The position numbers and the translations under genes are program-made. Under the pieces are notes generated by a model. It saw nothing but the letters and a program-made list of their open reading frames with translations. It searched no databases and had not been told where the DNA came from. Below, in pieces: positions 6,678 through 14,178 of a stretch of 64,000 nt of DNA. This stretch comes from JABAYQ01 sp049890095 (lineage in GTDB: Bacteria; Bacteroidota; Bacteroidia; Flavobacteriales; UBA7312), in NCBI GenBank assembly GCA_049890095.1, contig JBMHCD010000009.1:175194-239193 (forward strand). Reading direction: 5' to 3'. Every line of letters starts with the position of its first letter. Within the stretch, counting starts at the first letter, position 1.

Positions 6678-7016
6678 ATGTCAGATTTTTTAATAAATGG
6701 TGGCTTAATCCTTACTTATATAATGATTGCCACTGCTGCAATTGCAGCTATAGCATATCCAATAATTTTTCTAGCGAAAAACCCTGCGAAGGCTAAGTCA
6801 ACTCTTATGGCTGTTGCTATACTATTGGGTGTTACTTTACTTTCATACTTTTTAGCATCTGGTGAAGTGCTTACTTTTCCTGGCTATGAAAAGTTTGAAA
6901 TGACTAGTGCTTCTACCAAAAGAGTAGGAATGGGACTTTTTATTTTCTACATTCTTGCCTTTAGTGCAATAGGAGCAGTATTGTATGCTGAACTAGGCAA
7001 ACTATTTAAAAAATAA
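6678..7016 (+). CDS. small conserved-looking membrane protein in the exbBD operon
   Basis: A 112-residue protein with three predicted membrane helices (about 8-32, 42-62 and 85-106). A short middle loop, EVLTFPGYEKFEMTSAST, should lie outside the membrane. I recognise it only by position: similar small proteins sit between exbB and exbD in Bacteroidota. Gaps are 2 bases to exbB and 3 bases to exbD, so it is co-translated with the channel genes and may be an accessory subunit of the complex. No catalytic motif is visible. Confidence 0.7.
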   Translation: MSDFLINGGLILTYIMIATAAIAAIAYPIIFLAKNPAKAKSTLMAVAILLGVTLLSYFLASGEVLTFPGYEKFEMTSASTKRVGMGLFIFYILAFSAIGAVLYAELGKLFKK

Positions 7017-7019
7017 ATT

Positions 7020-7565
7020 ATGGCAAGAAGAGCTAAAGGAGCATCAGAAATAAATGCAGGCTCGATGGCAGACATCGCATTCTTGTTGCTGATCTTCTTT
7101 TTGGTAACCACAACCATGGATGTAGATACTGGTTTAGCCAGAAAATTACCTCCATTACCAGAAGAAGACATTCAACAAGAGGATTCTCAAATCAAAGCTA
7201 AAAACATCTATGTAGTACTTATTAATTCCAAAAACCAACTTTTGGTAGAAAACGAGTACATGGATATTTCATCTTTGAGAGCTGGAGCCAAAGAATTTAT
7301 AAACAATAATGGTAGAGATCCTGAGTCTTCGGATAACCCTCAAAAAGCAATTATTTCTTTACAAAATGATAGAGGGACTTCGTATGAAACATACATTCAA
7401 GTTCAAAACGAATTGGCTGCTGCATACAGAGAACTTAGAGACAATAGATCGCTCCAAAAATATGGAGTAAAGTTTGGCGACCTTTCTAAAAGTAAGCAGA
7501 AAGAAATCCGAAAAGAATACCCACAAAAGATCTCTGAAGCAGAACCTAAAAATATAGGAGGATAA
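7020..7565 (+). CDS. exbD: ExbD/TolR-family protein, first copy
   Basis: A 181-residue single-pass membrane protein. The cytoplasmic basic N-terminus is followed by the TM helix MADIAFLLLIFFLVTTT (16-32) carrying D18, the proton-conducting Asp of ExbD/TolR. A periplasmic domain follows, longer than in proteobacterial ExbD, with a C-terminal Lys/Glu-rich tail (KSKQKEIRKEYPQK). It would pair with the ExbB-like channel upstream. A second ExbD follows 1 base later, and two different ExbD proteins per operon are typical of Bacteroidota. Confidence 0.9.
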   Translation: MARRAKGASEINAGSMADIAFLLLIFFLVTTTMDVDTGLARKLPPLPEEDIQQEDSQIKAKNIYVVLINSKNQLLVENEYMDISSLRAGAKEFINNNGRDPESSDNPQKAIISLQNDRGTSYETYIQVQNELAAAYRELRDNRSLQKYGVKFGDLSKSKQKEIRKEYPQKISEAEPKNIGG

Positions 7566-7566
7566 T

Positions 7567-8034
7567 ATGTCTAAATTTAGAAAAGATAAAAGCAAAGATA
7601 CTCCAGGAATATCTACCGCTTCATTGCCGGATATCGTATTCATGTTATTGTTCTTTTTTATGGTAACTACCGTAATGAGAGAAACTACTATCATGGTAAA
7701 ACAAACGATGCCTGATGCAACAGAAATCAAAAAACTAGAAAAAAAATCGTTGGTAAGCTATATTTATATTGGATCTCCAGTAGAACGTATGCAAGCTACT
7801 TATGGATCTAAGGCTCGTATTCAACTTAATGATGCATTTGCTAATGTTTCGGACATTCCGCAATACATTAACACCGAACGTGCTGAAAGAGACGAAAAAG
7901 AAATTCCATTTATGACAGCTTCTATTAAAGCTGACAAAGACACTAAAATGGGGTTAGTTACCGATGTAAAACAAGAATTACGTAAAGCAAATGCTTTAAA
8001 AATCAATTATTCTACCCGAAAATCTATAGAATAA
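7567..8034 (+). CDS. exbD: ExbD/TolR-family protein, second copy
   Basis: A 155-residue ExbD/TolR paralogue. A short basic N-terminus leads into the TM helix LPDIVFMLLFFFMVTT (20-35) with the key Asp at 22. The periplasmic domain ends in a TolR-like strand-helix (VTDVKQELRKANALKINYSTR). It differs clearly from the upstream copy in the linker and periplasmic part, so the two may form a heteromeric pair rather than being redundant. It is the last gene of the operon; the terminator begins 18 bases after its stop. Confidence 0.9.
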   Translation: MSKFRKDKSKDTPGISTASLPDIVFMLLFFFMVTTVMRETTIMVKQTMPDATEIKKLEKKSLVSYIYIGSPVERMQATYGSKARIQLNDAFANVSDIPQYINTERAERDEKEIPFMTASIKADKDTKMGLVTDVKQELRKANALKINYSTRKSIE

Positions 8035-8041
8035 CGATTAA

Positions 8042-8947
8042 TCACTCTATTAAATCCCCATCAATTGGGGATTTTTTTTTGCTGAAAGTATATAACAAAT
8101 ACAGCAATAAACTAATTGCAAAGATACTGACTAGTATTATAGAAAAATCTCCCTCTTTCGTGCCTACTGCTTCCATATCTATTCCCAATGAAGAAGAATA
8201 AAATAGCAATAAAACAGCAAGCGCATTATTGGTAAAATGTGTGATAATAGGCAACCATATTGAACCACTCCAAAAAAACAAATAACCAAAAAATCCGCCT
8301 ATCAAAAATCGAGGGAAAAACCCTAAAAATTGTACATGAAGTGTACTAAACAACAATGCACTCAACCAAATTGCAAAATGAGGATTGTTTTTCCATTTAA
8401 ATAGTTGACGTTGAATAACGCCCCTAAAAAGTAACTCTTCCCCTATTGCAGGGATTAAGGCAATTACTACAATATTTACAACTAACGATCCATAACTGTC
8501 CATAATCAAGAAATACTCCATTATAGATGCCGATTTTGCCTCTGATGCTCTCATCCATTGTTCCACTTCCGATAAAAAAGTTGGCAAATGTAAACCCTCA
8601 TTCCATATGGCTAAAAAATTAATAATCGGTATAAAAAGTAGCATACACGCTATCGACAACATCACTTGTTGTCGGTTAATACTCTTAAAAATGGAACGAT
8701 GGTCTCCTATTAAATACAAAAACAAAACAGAGGGTAAAATAAAAACTCCTATTGAACTCCAAGACTGTAGCCACTTAAATAAGTGAACATTTTGAATGGT
8801 GATATTAGATAAATTCTCAACCCCAACATACAGCAAAGGAAACATTCCAACTAGATAACAAACAAAAAAAGAGCCTGATAATAACACCAATAACAACAAA
8901 AACTGTCGACTAATACTTAATAATTGATAACGACCTCTCCACTCCAT
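8042..8947 (-). CDS. CPBP-family intramembrane metalloprotease (CAAX protease-like)
   Basis: A 301-residue protein with about eight membrane helices. The Abi/CPBP signature is complete: E170-E171-x-x-x-R175 in GEELLFRGVIQ, H204 in FSTLHVQF, and H237...N241 in HFTNN. These residues form the glutamate/histidine active site of the CAAX prenyl-protease family. Substrates in bacteria are mostly unknown. The last codons lie inside the hairpin that terminates the convergent exbBD operon. It is divergent from the dihydrouridine synthase gene with only 30 bases between the starts. Confidence 0.85.
   Translation of the reverse strand: MEWRGRYQLLSISRQFLLLLVLLSGSFFVCYLVGMFPLLYVGVENLSNITIQNVHLFKWLQSWSSIGVFILPSVLFLYLIGDHRSIFKSINRQQVMLSIACMLLFIPIINFLAIWNEGLHLPTFLSEVEQWMRASEAKSASIMEYFLIMDSYGSLVVNIVVIALIPAIGEELLFRGVIQRQLFKWKNNPHFAIWLSALLFSTLHVQFLGFFPRFLIGGFFGYLFFWSGSIWLPIITHFTNNALAVLLLFYSSSLGIDMEAVGTKEGDFSIILVSIFAISLLLYLLYTFSKKKSPIDGDLIE
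8052..8080 (+). terminator. terminator of the exbBD operon, inside the CAAX gene 3' end
   Basis: Arms AAATCCCC (8052-8059) and GGGGATTT (8067-8074), 7-base loop, then T to 8080. The hairpin is encoded within the last codons of the opposite-strand protease gene. Confidence 0.85.
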
Positions 8948-8962
8948 ACCTAAATTAATTAG

Positions 8963-8970
8963 TAATTTTG
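8963..8970 (+). promoter_or_regulatory. -7 box TAATTTTG of the dihydrouridine synthase gene
   Basis: TAnnTTTG consensus ending 7 bases before the ATG at 8978, so the leader is very short or absent. Confidence 0.6.
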
Positions 8971-8977
8971 TAAAATA

Positions 8978-9973
8978 ATGAGTGTAAAGATAGGTAATAT
9001 CGATTTAGGAGAATTTCCTTTGCTATTAGCTCCAATGGAAGATGTTAGTGATCCTCCGTTCAGAGCCTTGTGCAAAAAAAATGGAGCAGACGTAATGTTT
9101 ACCGAGTTCATATCTTCAGAAGGGTTAATTAGGGATGCAGCAAAGAGTGTTCAAAAATTAGATATTTTTGAATATGAACGTCCTATTGCTATTCAAATTT
9201 TTGGTCATGATATCGAATCTATGAAGGAATCGACCAGGATTTGTCAAACAGCAAAACCAGATTTTATTGATATTAATTATGGTTGTCCTGTAAAAAAAGT
9301 GACTTGTAAAGGTGCAGGATCTGGCATTTTAAAAGACATTCCTAAAATGGTTGAAATGACCAAAGAAATTGTCAATTCTACTCATTTACCAGTTACCGTT
9401 AAAACTAGATTAGGTTGGGACGAAAATACCAAATATATTGTAGAAGTTGCAGAGCGTTTACAAGATGTAGGGATTCAGGCTATTTCCATACATGGGCGAA
9501 CCCGAAAGCAAATGTATAAAGGGGAAGCCGACTGGAGTCTTATTGCAAAAGTAAAAGAAAACCCCAGAATGCATATTCCTGTTTTTGGCAATGGGGATGT
9601 AGACACGCCTGAAAAAGCTAAAGAGAAAAAAGAAAAATACGGAGTTGATGGAATAATGATTGGAAGAGGAGCCATTGGTTACCCTTGGATTTTTAACGAA
9701 ATAAAACACTATCTAAAAACAGGAACTCATCTTGCCAAACCAACCATGATTGAGAGAATCGAATTATGCAAACAACATATCGATTTTTCTTTAAGATGGA
9801 AAGGACCAATTTTGGGAGTGGTAGAAACTCGAAGACACTATACCAATTATTTCAAACATATTCCTGACTTCAAAGAATACAGAATGCGATTGGTAACCGC
9901 TACTGAACCGCAAGAACTATTTGAGGTTTTGAACGAAATTGAAGAGGTTTTTGGAGATTATCAATTCGCATAA
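8978..9973 (+). CDS. dusB: tRNA-dihydrouridine synthase
   Basis: A 331-residue FMN-dependent enzyme that reduces specific uridines in the tRNA D loop using NADPH. The TIM-barrel start LAPMEDVSDPPFR (17-29) binds FMN, and the catalytic cysteine is C103 in NYGCPVKKV. VKTRLGWD and SIHGRTRKQMYKGEADW are Dus hallmarks, and GNGDV and MIGRGAIGYPWIF complete the phosphate site. The sequence is closest in style to DusB. The stop overlaps the rluF start in TAATG (9973), so the two RNA-modification genes are coupled. Confidence 0.93.
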   Translation: MSVKIGNIDLGEFPLLLAPMEDVSDPPFRALCKKNGADVMFTEFISSEGLIRDAAKSVQKLDIFEYERPIAIQIFGHDIESMKESTRICQTAKPDFIDINYGCPVKKVTCKGAGSGILKDIPKMVEMTKEIVNSTHLPVTVKTRLGWDENTKYIVEVAERLQDVGIQAISIHGRTRKQMYKGEADWSLIAKVKENPRMHIPVFGNGDVDTPEKAKEKKEKYGVDGIMIGRGAIGYPWIFNEIKHYLKTGTHLAKPTMIERIELCKQHIDFSLRWKGPILGVVETRRHYTNYFKHIPDFKEYRMRLVTATEPQELFEVLNEIEEVFGDYQFA

Positions 9974-10704
9974 TGAAAGAAATCCGAATAAATAAATTTT
10001 TAAGCGAAGCAGGCTATTGTTCCAGAAGAGCGGCAGACAAATTAATCGAGCAAAACCGTGTTACCATCAATGGAGAGGTTCCTCTGATGGGCACTAAAAT
10101 AAATGAAGAAGATGTTGTTCGAGTAGATGGAAAAGTTATTAGCAGAAAAAAACCTACTTCTATATATCTAGCATTCAATAAACCAGTTGGAATTGTATGC
10201 ACTACCGACACAAGAGTGGAAAAAGATAATATTATAGATTATATAGGCTACCCAAAACGTATTTTTCCAATTGGAAGACTAGATAAAGCTAGTCAGGGAT
10301 TAATATTACTTACCAACGATGGCGATATCGTAAATAAAATTTTAAGAGCAAAAAACAACCATGAAAAAGAATATATCGTACACGTTAACAAACCGATAAC
10401 CGACGATTTTATCCGAAAAATGAGCAATGGAGTGCCTATTTTGGATACCATAACACGAAAATGCAAAGTAGAAAAAATAAGTGCTTTTCGTTTTAAGATC
10501 GTATTGACACAAGGGCTCAACAGACAAATTAGGAGAATGTGCGAATATTTGGACTATAGAGTAGTAGTATTGAAAAGAATCCGTATAATGAATATAAAAC
10601 TTGATCTTGAAATTGGTCAATATAGAGATCTGAGTACTAAAGAGCTCCAAAAACTAAACCATCTTCTAAAAGACTCTAGCAAAACCTATTTAGATAATTA
10701 CTAA
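9973..10704 (+). CDS. rluF: 23S rRNA pseudouridine synthase, RluF type
   Basis: A 243-residue pseudouridine synthase of the RsuA/RluF branch. An S4 RNA-binding domain covers 1-60 (INKFLSEAGYCSRRAADKLI), and the catalytic Asp is D104 in GRLDKASQGLILLTNDGD. The C-terminal QIRRMCEYLDYRVVVLKRIR resembles RluF, which modifies U2604 of 23S rRNA, more than RluB or RluE; the exact target is inferred. The start overlaps the dus stop by one base. The stop interlocks with the stop of the convergent permease gene in CTAA (10701-10704). Confidence 0.88.
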   Translation: MKEIRINKFLSEAGYCSRRAADKLIEQNRVTINGEVPLMGTKINEEDVVRVDGKVISRKKPTSIYLAFNKPVGIVCTTDTRVEKDNIIDYIGYPKRIFPIGRLDKASQGLILLTNDGDIVNKILRAKNNHEKEYIVHVNKPITDDFIRKMSNGVPILDTITRKCKVEKISAFRFKIVLTQGLNRQIRRMCEYLDYRVVVLKRIRIMNIKLDLEIGQYRDLSTKELQKLNHLLKDSSKTYLDNY

Positions 10705-11903
10705 CTAAATAATTTTTTGCTCATATAATTAGAAGGAATCCAAGAAGTAATTAGACCAATAACAGACACGGTTAAAAACACAATCAGTAAATCCGAAAAA
10801 ATTACTTTAACCGGATAATAATTAATAACAAAAGATCCTTCGCCCATATTTATAAGGCCAAAAGTAGATTGAAGCCAACAAACTAACAAACCTAAAGCTA
10901 TTCCTATAAAAATGCCTATTTGTGTAGTTAGAAAACCTTCTAGAAAAAAGATAGAGCGGATTGCTTTTTTACTAGCTCCTAGATTTGACAACATGATAAT
11001 ATCTTTCTTTTTATCAATCATCAACATACTAAGAGAACCTATAATATTAAAAGATGCAATGATTAGAATGAAACACAAAATAAAATAAACGATGAGCTTT
11101 TCTGAATTTAAAATCTTATATAAAAATTGATGTTGCTCAAAACGATTAACAATTTTATATTCCGAATCCAATTGAGATTTTAACTCCTTCTGTAGTGGCA
11201 GAATTTGATCGTCTTCACAAAAAATTTCTAAACTGCTCGATTGATCTTCTTTATCCAATAATTCTCGAACAAAAGAAATAGGACTAACCAAATATTGAGC
11301 ATCAAATTCGGCTTGAATCGAAAAAACGCCAACAGGAATTAAACTACGTTGTACAAAAGCCGATTCTAATTTCAGCAAATTACTTTTTTGTCGGTTAGGA
11401 ACATAAACCTGAAGTGGATTTAAAATATCCGAAACTCCCATACTCAAATAATAAGCTACTCCTTGACCAACCACTGCCGAATTAGCGTAATCTATCTCAT
11501 CTACATAACTTCCAAAAACAATATTATTATCTAGCTCATTAACTTGCTTAAACTTTGTATCAACTCCTTTAAGTGTTGCTATATACTCGCTTTTTTTATA
11601 CTTCAACAGTACTTTTTCTTCTAATGTTTCAGAATATAAAATATTATTTTCGTTCAAGTAGTTTTTTGCCGATTCAAAGCTCGATGTTTTTCCTTCAATT
11701 GGACTTATCTTTATTACAGGATCAAAAGAATTGTATAACGATAATACCAAATCGGAAAACCCATTAAATACGGACAATACAATAACTAAAGCTGCCGTAC
11801 CGATTGCAACACTAAGCATAGAAGCATAGGAAACATAGTGTACAATATTTCTTGCTTTTTTAGCAAATAAATAACGTTTGGCAATATATAGCGGAAAAAA
11901 CAA
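10701..11903 (-). CDS. LolC/LolE-type ABC transporter permease
   Basis: A 400-residue FtsX/MacB-family permease with the lipoprotein-releasing architecture. TM1 is near 24-50 (YVSYASMLSVAIGTAALVIVLSVFNGF), followed by a periplasmic domain of about 200 residues and three C-terminal TM helices near 268-295, 315-345 and 370-395. By family it would work with a LolD ATPase to extract lipoproteins from the inner membrane for delivery to the outer membrane; the ATPase gene is not adjacent. It starts 3 bases after rbfA, an arrangement common in Bacteroidota. Confidence 0.85.
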   Translation of the reverse strand: MFFPLYIAKRYLFAKKARNIVHYVSYASMLSVAIGTAALVIVLSVFNGFSDLVLSLYNSFDPVIKISPIEGKTSSFESAKNYLNENNILYSETLEEKVLLKYKKSEYIATLKGVDTKFKQVNELDNNIVFGSYVDEIDYANSAVVGQGVAYYLSMGVSDILNPLQVYVPNRQKSNLLKLESAFVQRSLIPVGVFSIQAEFDAQYLVSPISFVRELLDKEDQSSSLEIFCEDDQILPLQKELKSQLDSEYKIVNRFEQHQFLYKILNSEKLIVYFILCFILIIASFNIIGSLSMLMIDKKKDIIMLSNLGASKKAIRSIFFLEGFLTTQIGIFIGIALGLLVCWLQSTFGLINMGEGSFVINYYPVKVIFSDLLIVFLTVSVIGLITSWIPSNYMSKKLFS

Positions 11904-11906
11904 GAG

Positions 11907-12248
11907 CTATTGGTTTTTTAATAAGTCTTCTATTTCTTGAGAATAATCCACAGAATCGTCTAAGAAAAATTTTAGTTGTGGAACTTTTCGCATTTGGTTT
12001 CGAATTTTGAGCCCTAATTTTTTGCGAAACAAAAAAGACTTCATGTTTATTAAATCGAGTAACTCCGATTTATTTTCCGTACCAAAAACACTAATATATA
12101 CTCTAGCGACAGACAAATCGGCAGAAACTCTAACTACGGTTACCGACACAAAAGAAGTACCTAAAATTGCTCTTCCCTCTTGCTGAAAAATTTGCGACAA
12201 ATCTTTTAATAATTGTCGAGACACCTTTTTTTGACGAGTACTTTCCAT
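11907..12248 (-). CDS. rbfA: ribosome-binding factor A
   Basis: A 113-residue KH-like protein that helps 30S subunit maturation and 16S rRNA 5' end processing. RQKKVSRQLLKDLSQIFQ (helix 1), the strand VSVTVVRVSADLSVARVYISVF with the family V-S-D-L-x-x-A-x-V-Y pattern, and the C-terminal RKVPQLKFFLDDSVDYSQEI are all typical. Length is normal. The -7 box TATCTTTG ends 4 bases before its start codon. It is transcribed ahead of the LolC/E-like gene and is divergent from the ABC exporter gene. Confidence 0.92.
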   Translation of the reverse strand: MESTRQKKVSRQLLKDLSQIFQQEGRAILGTSFVSVTVVRVSADLSVARVYISVFGTENKSELLDLINMKSFLFRKKLGLKIRNQMRKVPQLKFFLDDSVDYSQEIEDLLKNQ

Positions 12249-12252
12249 ACAA

Positions 12253-12260
12253 CAAAGATA
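12253..12260 (-). promoter_or_regulatory. -7 box TATCTTTG of rbfA
   Basis: Minus-strand TAnnTTTG ending 4 bases before the rbfA ATG. The divergent exporter box lies 30 bases away. Confidence 0.65.
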
Positions 12261-12290
12261 AATTTTTAGACATCAATGACACAAATTAAA

Positions 12291-12298
12291 TACATTTG
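12291..12298 (+). promoter_or_regulatory. -7 box TACATTTG of the ABC exporter gene
   Basis: TAnnTTTG consensus ending 5 bases before the ATG at 12304. Confidence 0.65.
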
Positions 12299-12303
12299 CA
12301 TAT

Positions 12304-14130
12304 ATGAAAGAATTTTTTCGAGTTTTATCATTTGTTAAACCCTATTGGATTTATGCTTTATTCAATATTGTTTTTAACATTCTCACTGTTCTTTTTTCTC
12401 TGGTGTCTATTACCATGATTATTCCTTTTTTAGGTTTGTTATTTGGCACCCAACAAAAAGTATACTCGGCTCCAGATTTAGCATTAAATGCTGATGCAAT
12501 TAAAGAAAATTTTTACCTCTACATCACTCAAATAATTGACACAAAAGGTCAGGTTGAAGCTCTTTTGTTTGTTTGTGTGTTAGTACTTACTATGTTTTTC
12601 TTGCGAAATACGTTTCGGTATTTAGCTCTTTTTAGCCTATCTCCTATTCGCAATGGGGTAGTTAGAGATATCAGAAATGCCCTACACAAAAAAGTATTAG
12701 ACTTACCTATTGGCTATTTTACCGAAAAACGAAAAGGCGATGTTGTTTCTAGAATGACTTCCGATCTAGTAGAAATAGAATGGTCTATAATGAGTTCGTT
12801 AGAAATGATATTTAAAGACCCCCTAAATATTATCATTTTTCTGATTACTTTGATAGCCTTGAGTCCTCAACTTACCCTATTTGTTATCATCTTATTTCCA
12901 ATAACTGGTTATTTAATTGCTCGAATAGGAAAAAGTTTAAAACGTTCTTCAGAGAAAGGGCAGTCAAAAATGGGAGATTTACTAGCAAATATAGACGAAA
13001 ATTTAGTCGGTCTTAGAATGATTAAAGCATTTAATGCTCAAGAAAAATCACAAAAATCGTTCGAAAAAAATAGTGATCAATATCGAAGCGTAATGACTAA
13101 GCTATTGAGAAAAAAGGACCTTTCCTCACCAATGAGCGAATTTTTGAGTACCATTGTTTTGGTATGTGTAATGTGGTTTGGTGGTCAACTTGTTTTGGGT
13201 AATAAAAGTAATTTATCCCCTGAAGAATTTATTGGCTATATCGTTATCTTCTCACAAATTATCCCACCAGCAAAATCCTTTACTACCGCTTTTTATCACA
13301 TTCAAAAAGGAAGTGCTTCTGCAAAAAGGGTTGTAGAAATACTAGATGCAAAAAACCATATTCTTGATCCAGAAGTTAGTTTAGGGAACAACGAATTTAA
13401 TAGTAGTATCGAGTTCAAAAATGTTTCGTTTAAATACGAAGATCAATATGTTTTAAAAAATATCAATCTGAGCATTGCCAAAGGGCAAACCGTTGCTATT
13501 GTTGGAGCATCTGGAAGCGGAAAATCTACTATTGCCAATTTACTTCCCAGATTTTATGACGTAAAAGAAGGAGAAATATTAATTGACGGTATTAATATTA
13601 AAGATTATAGTCTTCATAATTTAAGGTCATTGATGGGTATTGTTTCTCAAGAATCAATATTATTTAACGATTCTATTTTCAATAATATAACACTTGGGCA
13701 AAAAGATGGTGATTTAGAAAAAGCTAAAGAAGCTGCTCAAACGGCCAATGCTCACGAGTTTATTCAAAAAACAAAAAAAGGTTATCATTCGTTTATAGGA
13801 GACAGAGGAGATAAGCTATCAGGCGGACAAAAACAACGAATCAGTATAGCTAGAGCCGTATATAAAAATCCTCCTATCCTGATACTAGATGAAGCGACTT
13901 CTTCCTTGGATACTCAATCGGAACAACTAGTACAAGAAGCCCTTCAAAAATTACTACAAAATAGAACTTCTTTGGTAATAGCACATCGTTTATCGACGAT
14001 TCAACATGCCAATAAAATCGTGGTTATAAACGAAGGAGAAATTGTTGAACAAGGTACTCATACCGAATTATTACAAAAAAATAATCGCTATAAAATGCTA
14101 TACGATTACCAAAAAATGAATAATGGCTAA
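12304..14130 (+). CDS. ABC exporter, fused permease and ATPase, MsbA-like
   Basis: A 608-residue half-transporter. The type I exporter membrane domain covers about 15-335 with six helices, including the intracellular loop GYFTEKRKGDVVSRMTSD. The ATPase domain follows: Walker A GASGSGKS (401-408), Q-loop VSQES (447-451), signature LSGGQ (505-509), Walker B ILILDE (525-530) and switch H561. It would act as a homodimer. The closest group by sequence is MsbA/LpxA-core flippases that move lipid A precursors across the inner membrane; a lipid or multidrug role in this organism is inferred. The -7 box lies 5 bases before the start. Confidence 0.85.
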   Translation: MKEFFRVLSFVKPYWIYALFNIVFNILTVLFSLVSITMIIPFLGLLFGTQQKVYSAPDLALNADAIKENFYLYITQIIDTKGQVEALLFVCVLVLTMFFLRNTFRYLALFSLSPIRNGVVRDIRNALHKKVLDLPIGYFTEKRKGDVVSRMTSDLVEIEWSIMSSLEMIFKDPLNIIIFLITLIALSPQLTLFVIILFPITGYLIARIGKSLKRSSEKGQSKMGDLLANIDENLVGLRMIKAFNAQEKSQKSFEKNSDQYRSVMTKLLRKKDLSSPMSEFLSTIVLVCVMWFGGQLVLGNKSNLSPEEFIGYIVIFSQIIPPAKSFTTAFYHIQKGSASAKRVVEILDAKNHILDPEVSLGNNEFNSSIEFKNVSFKYEDQYVLKNINLSIAKGQTVAIVGASGSGKSTIANLLPRFYDVKEGEILIDGINIKDYSLHNLRSLMGIVSQESILFNDSIFNNITLGQKDGDLEKAKEAAQTANAHEFIQKTKKGYHSFIGDRGDKLSGGQKQRISIARAVYKNPPILILDEATSSLDTQSEQLVQEALQKLLQNRTSLVIAHRLSTIQHANKIVVINEGEIVEQGTHTELLQKNNRYKMLYDYQKMNNG

Positions 14131-14138
14131 TATTATTT

Positions 14139-14146
14139 TATCTTTG
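14139..14146 (+). promoter_or_regulatory. -7 box TATCTTTG of ispG
   Basis: TAnnTTTG consensus between the exporter stop and ispG, 32 bases upstream of the proposed TTG start. Confidence 0.55.
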
Positions 14147-14178
14147 ACCCATCAAACAATTTTTAAATTTTTCTAAAA

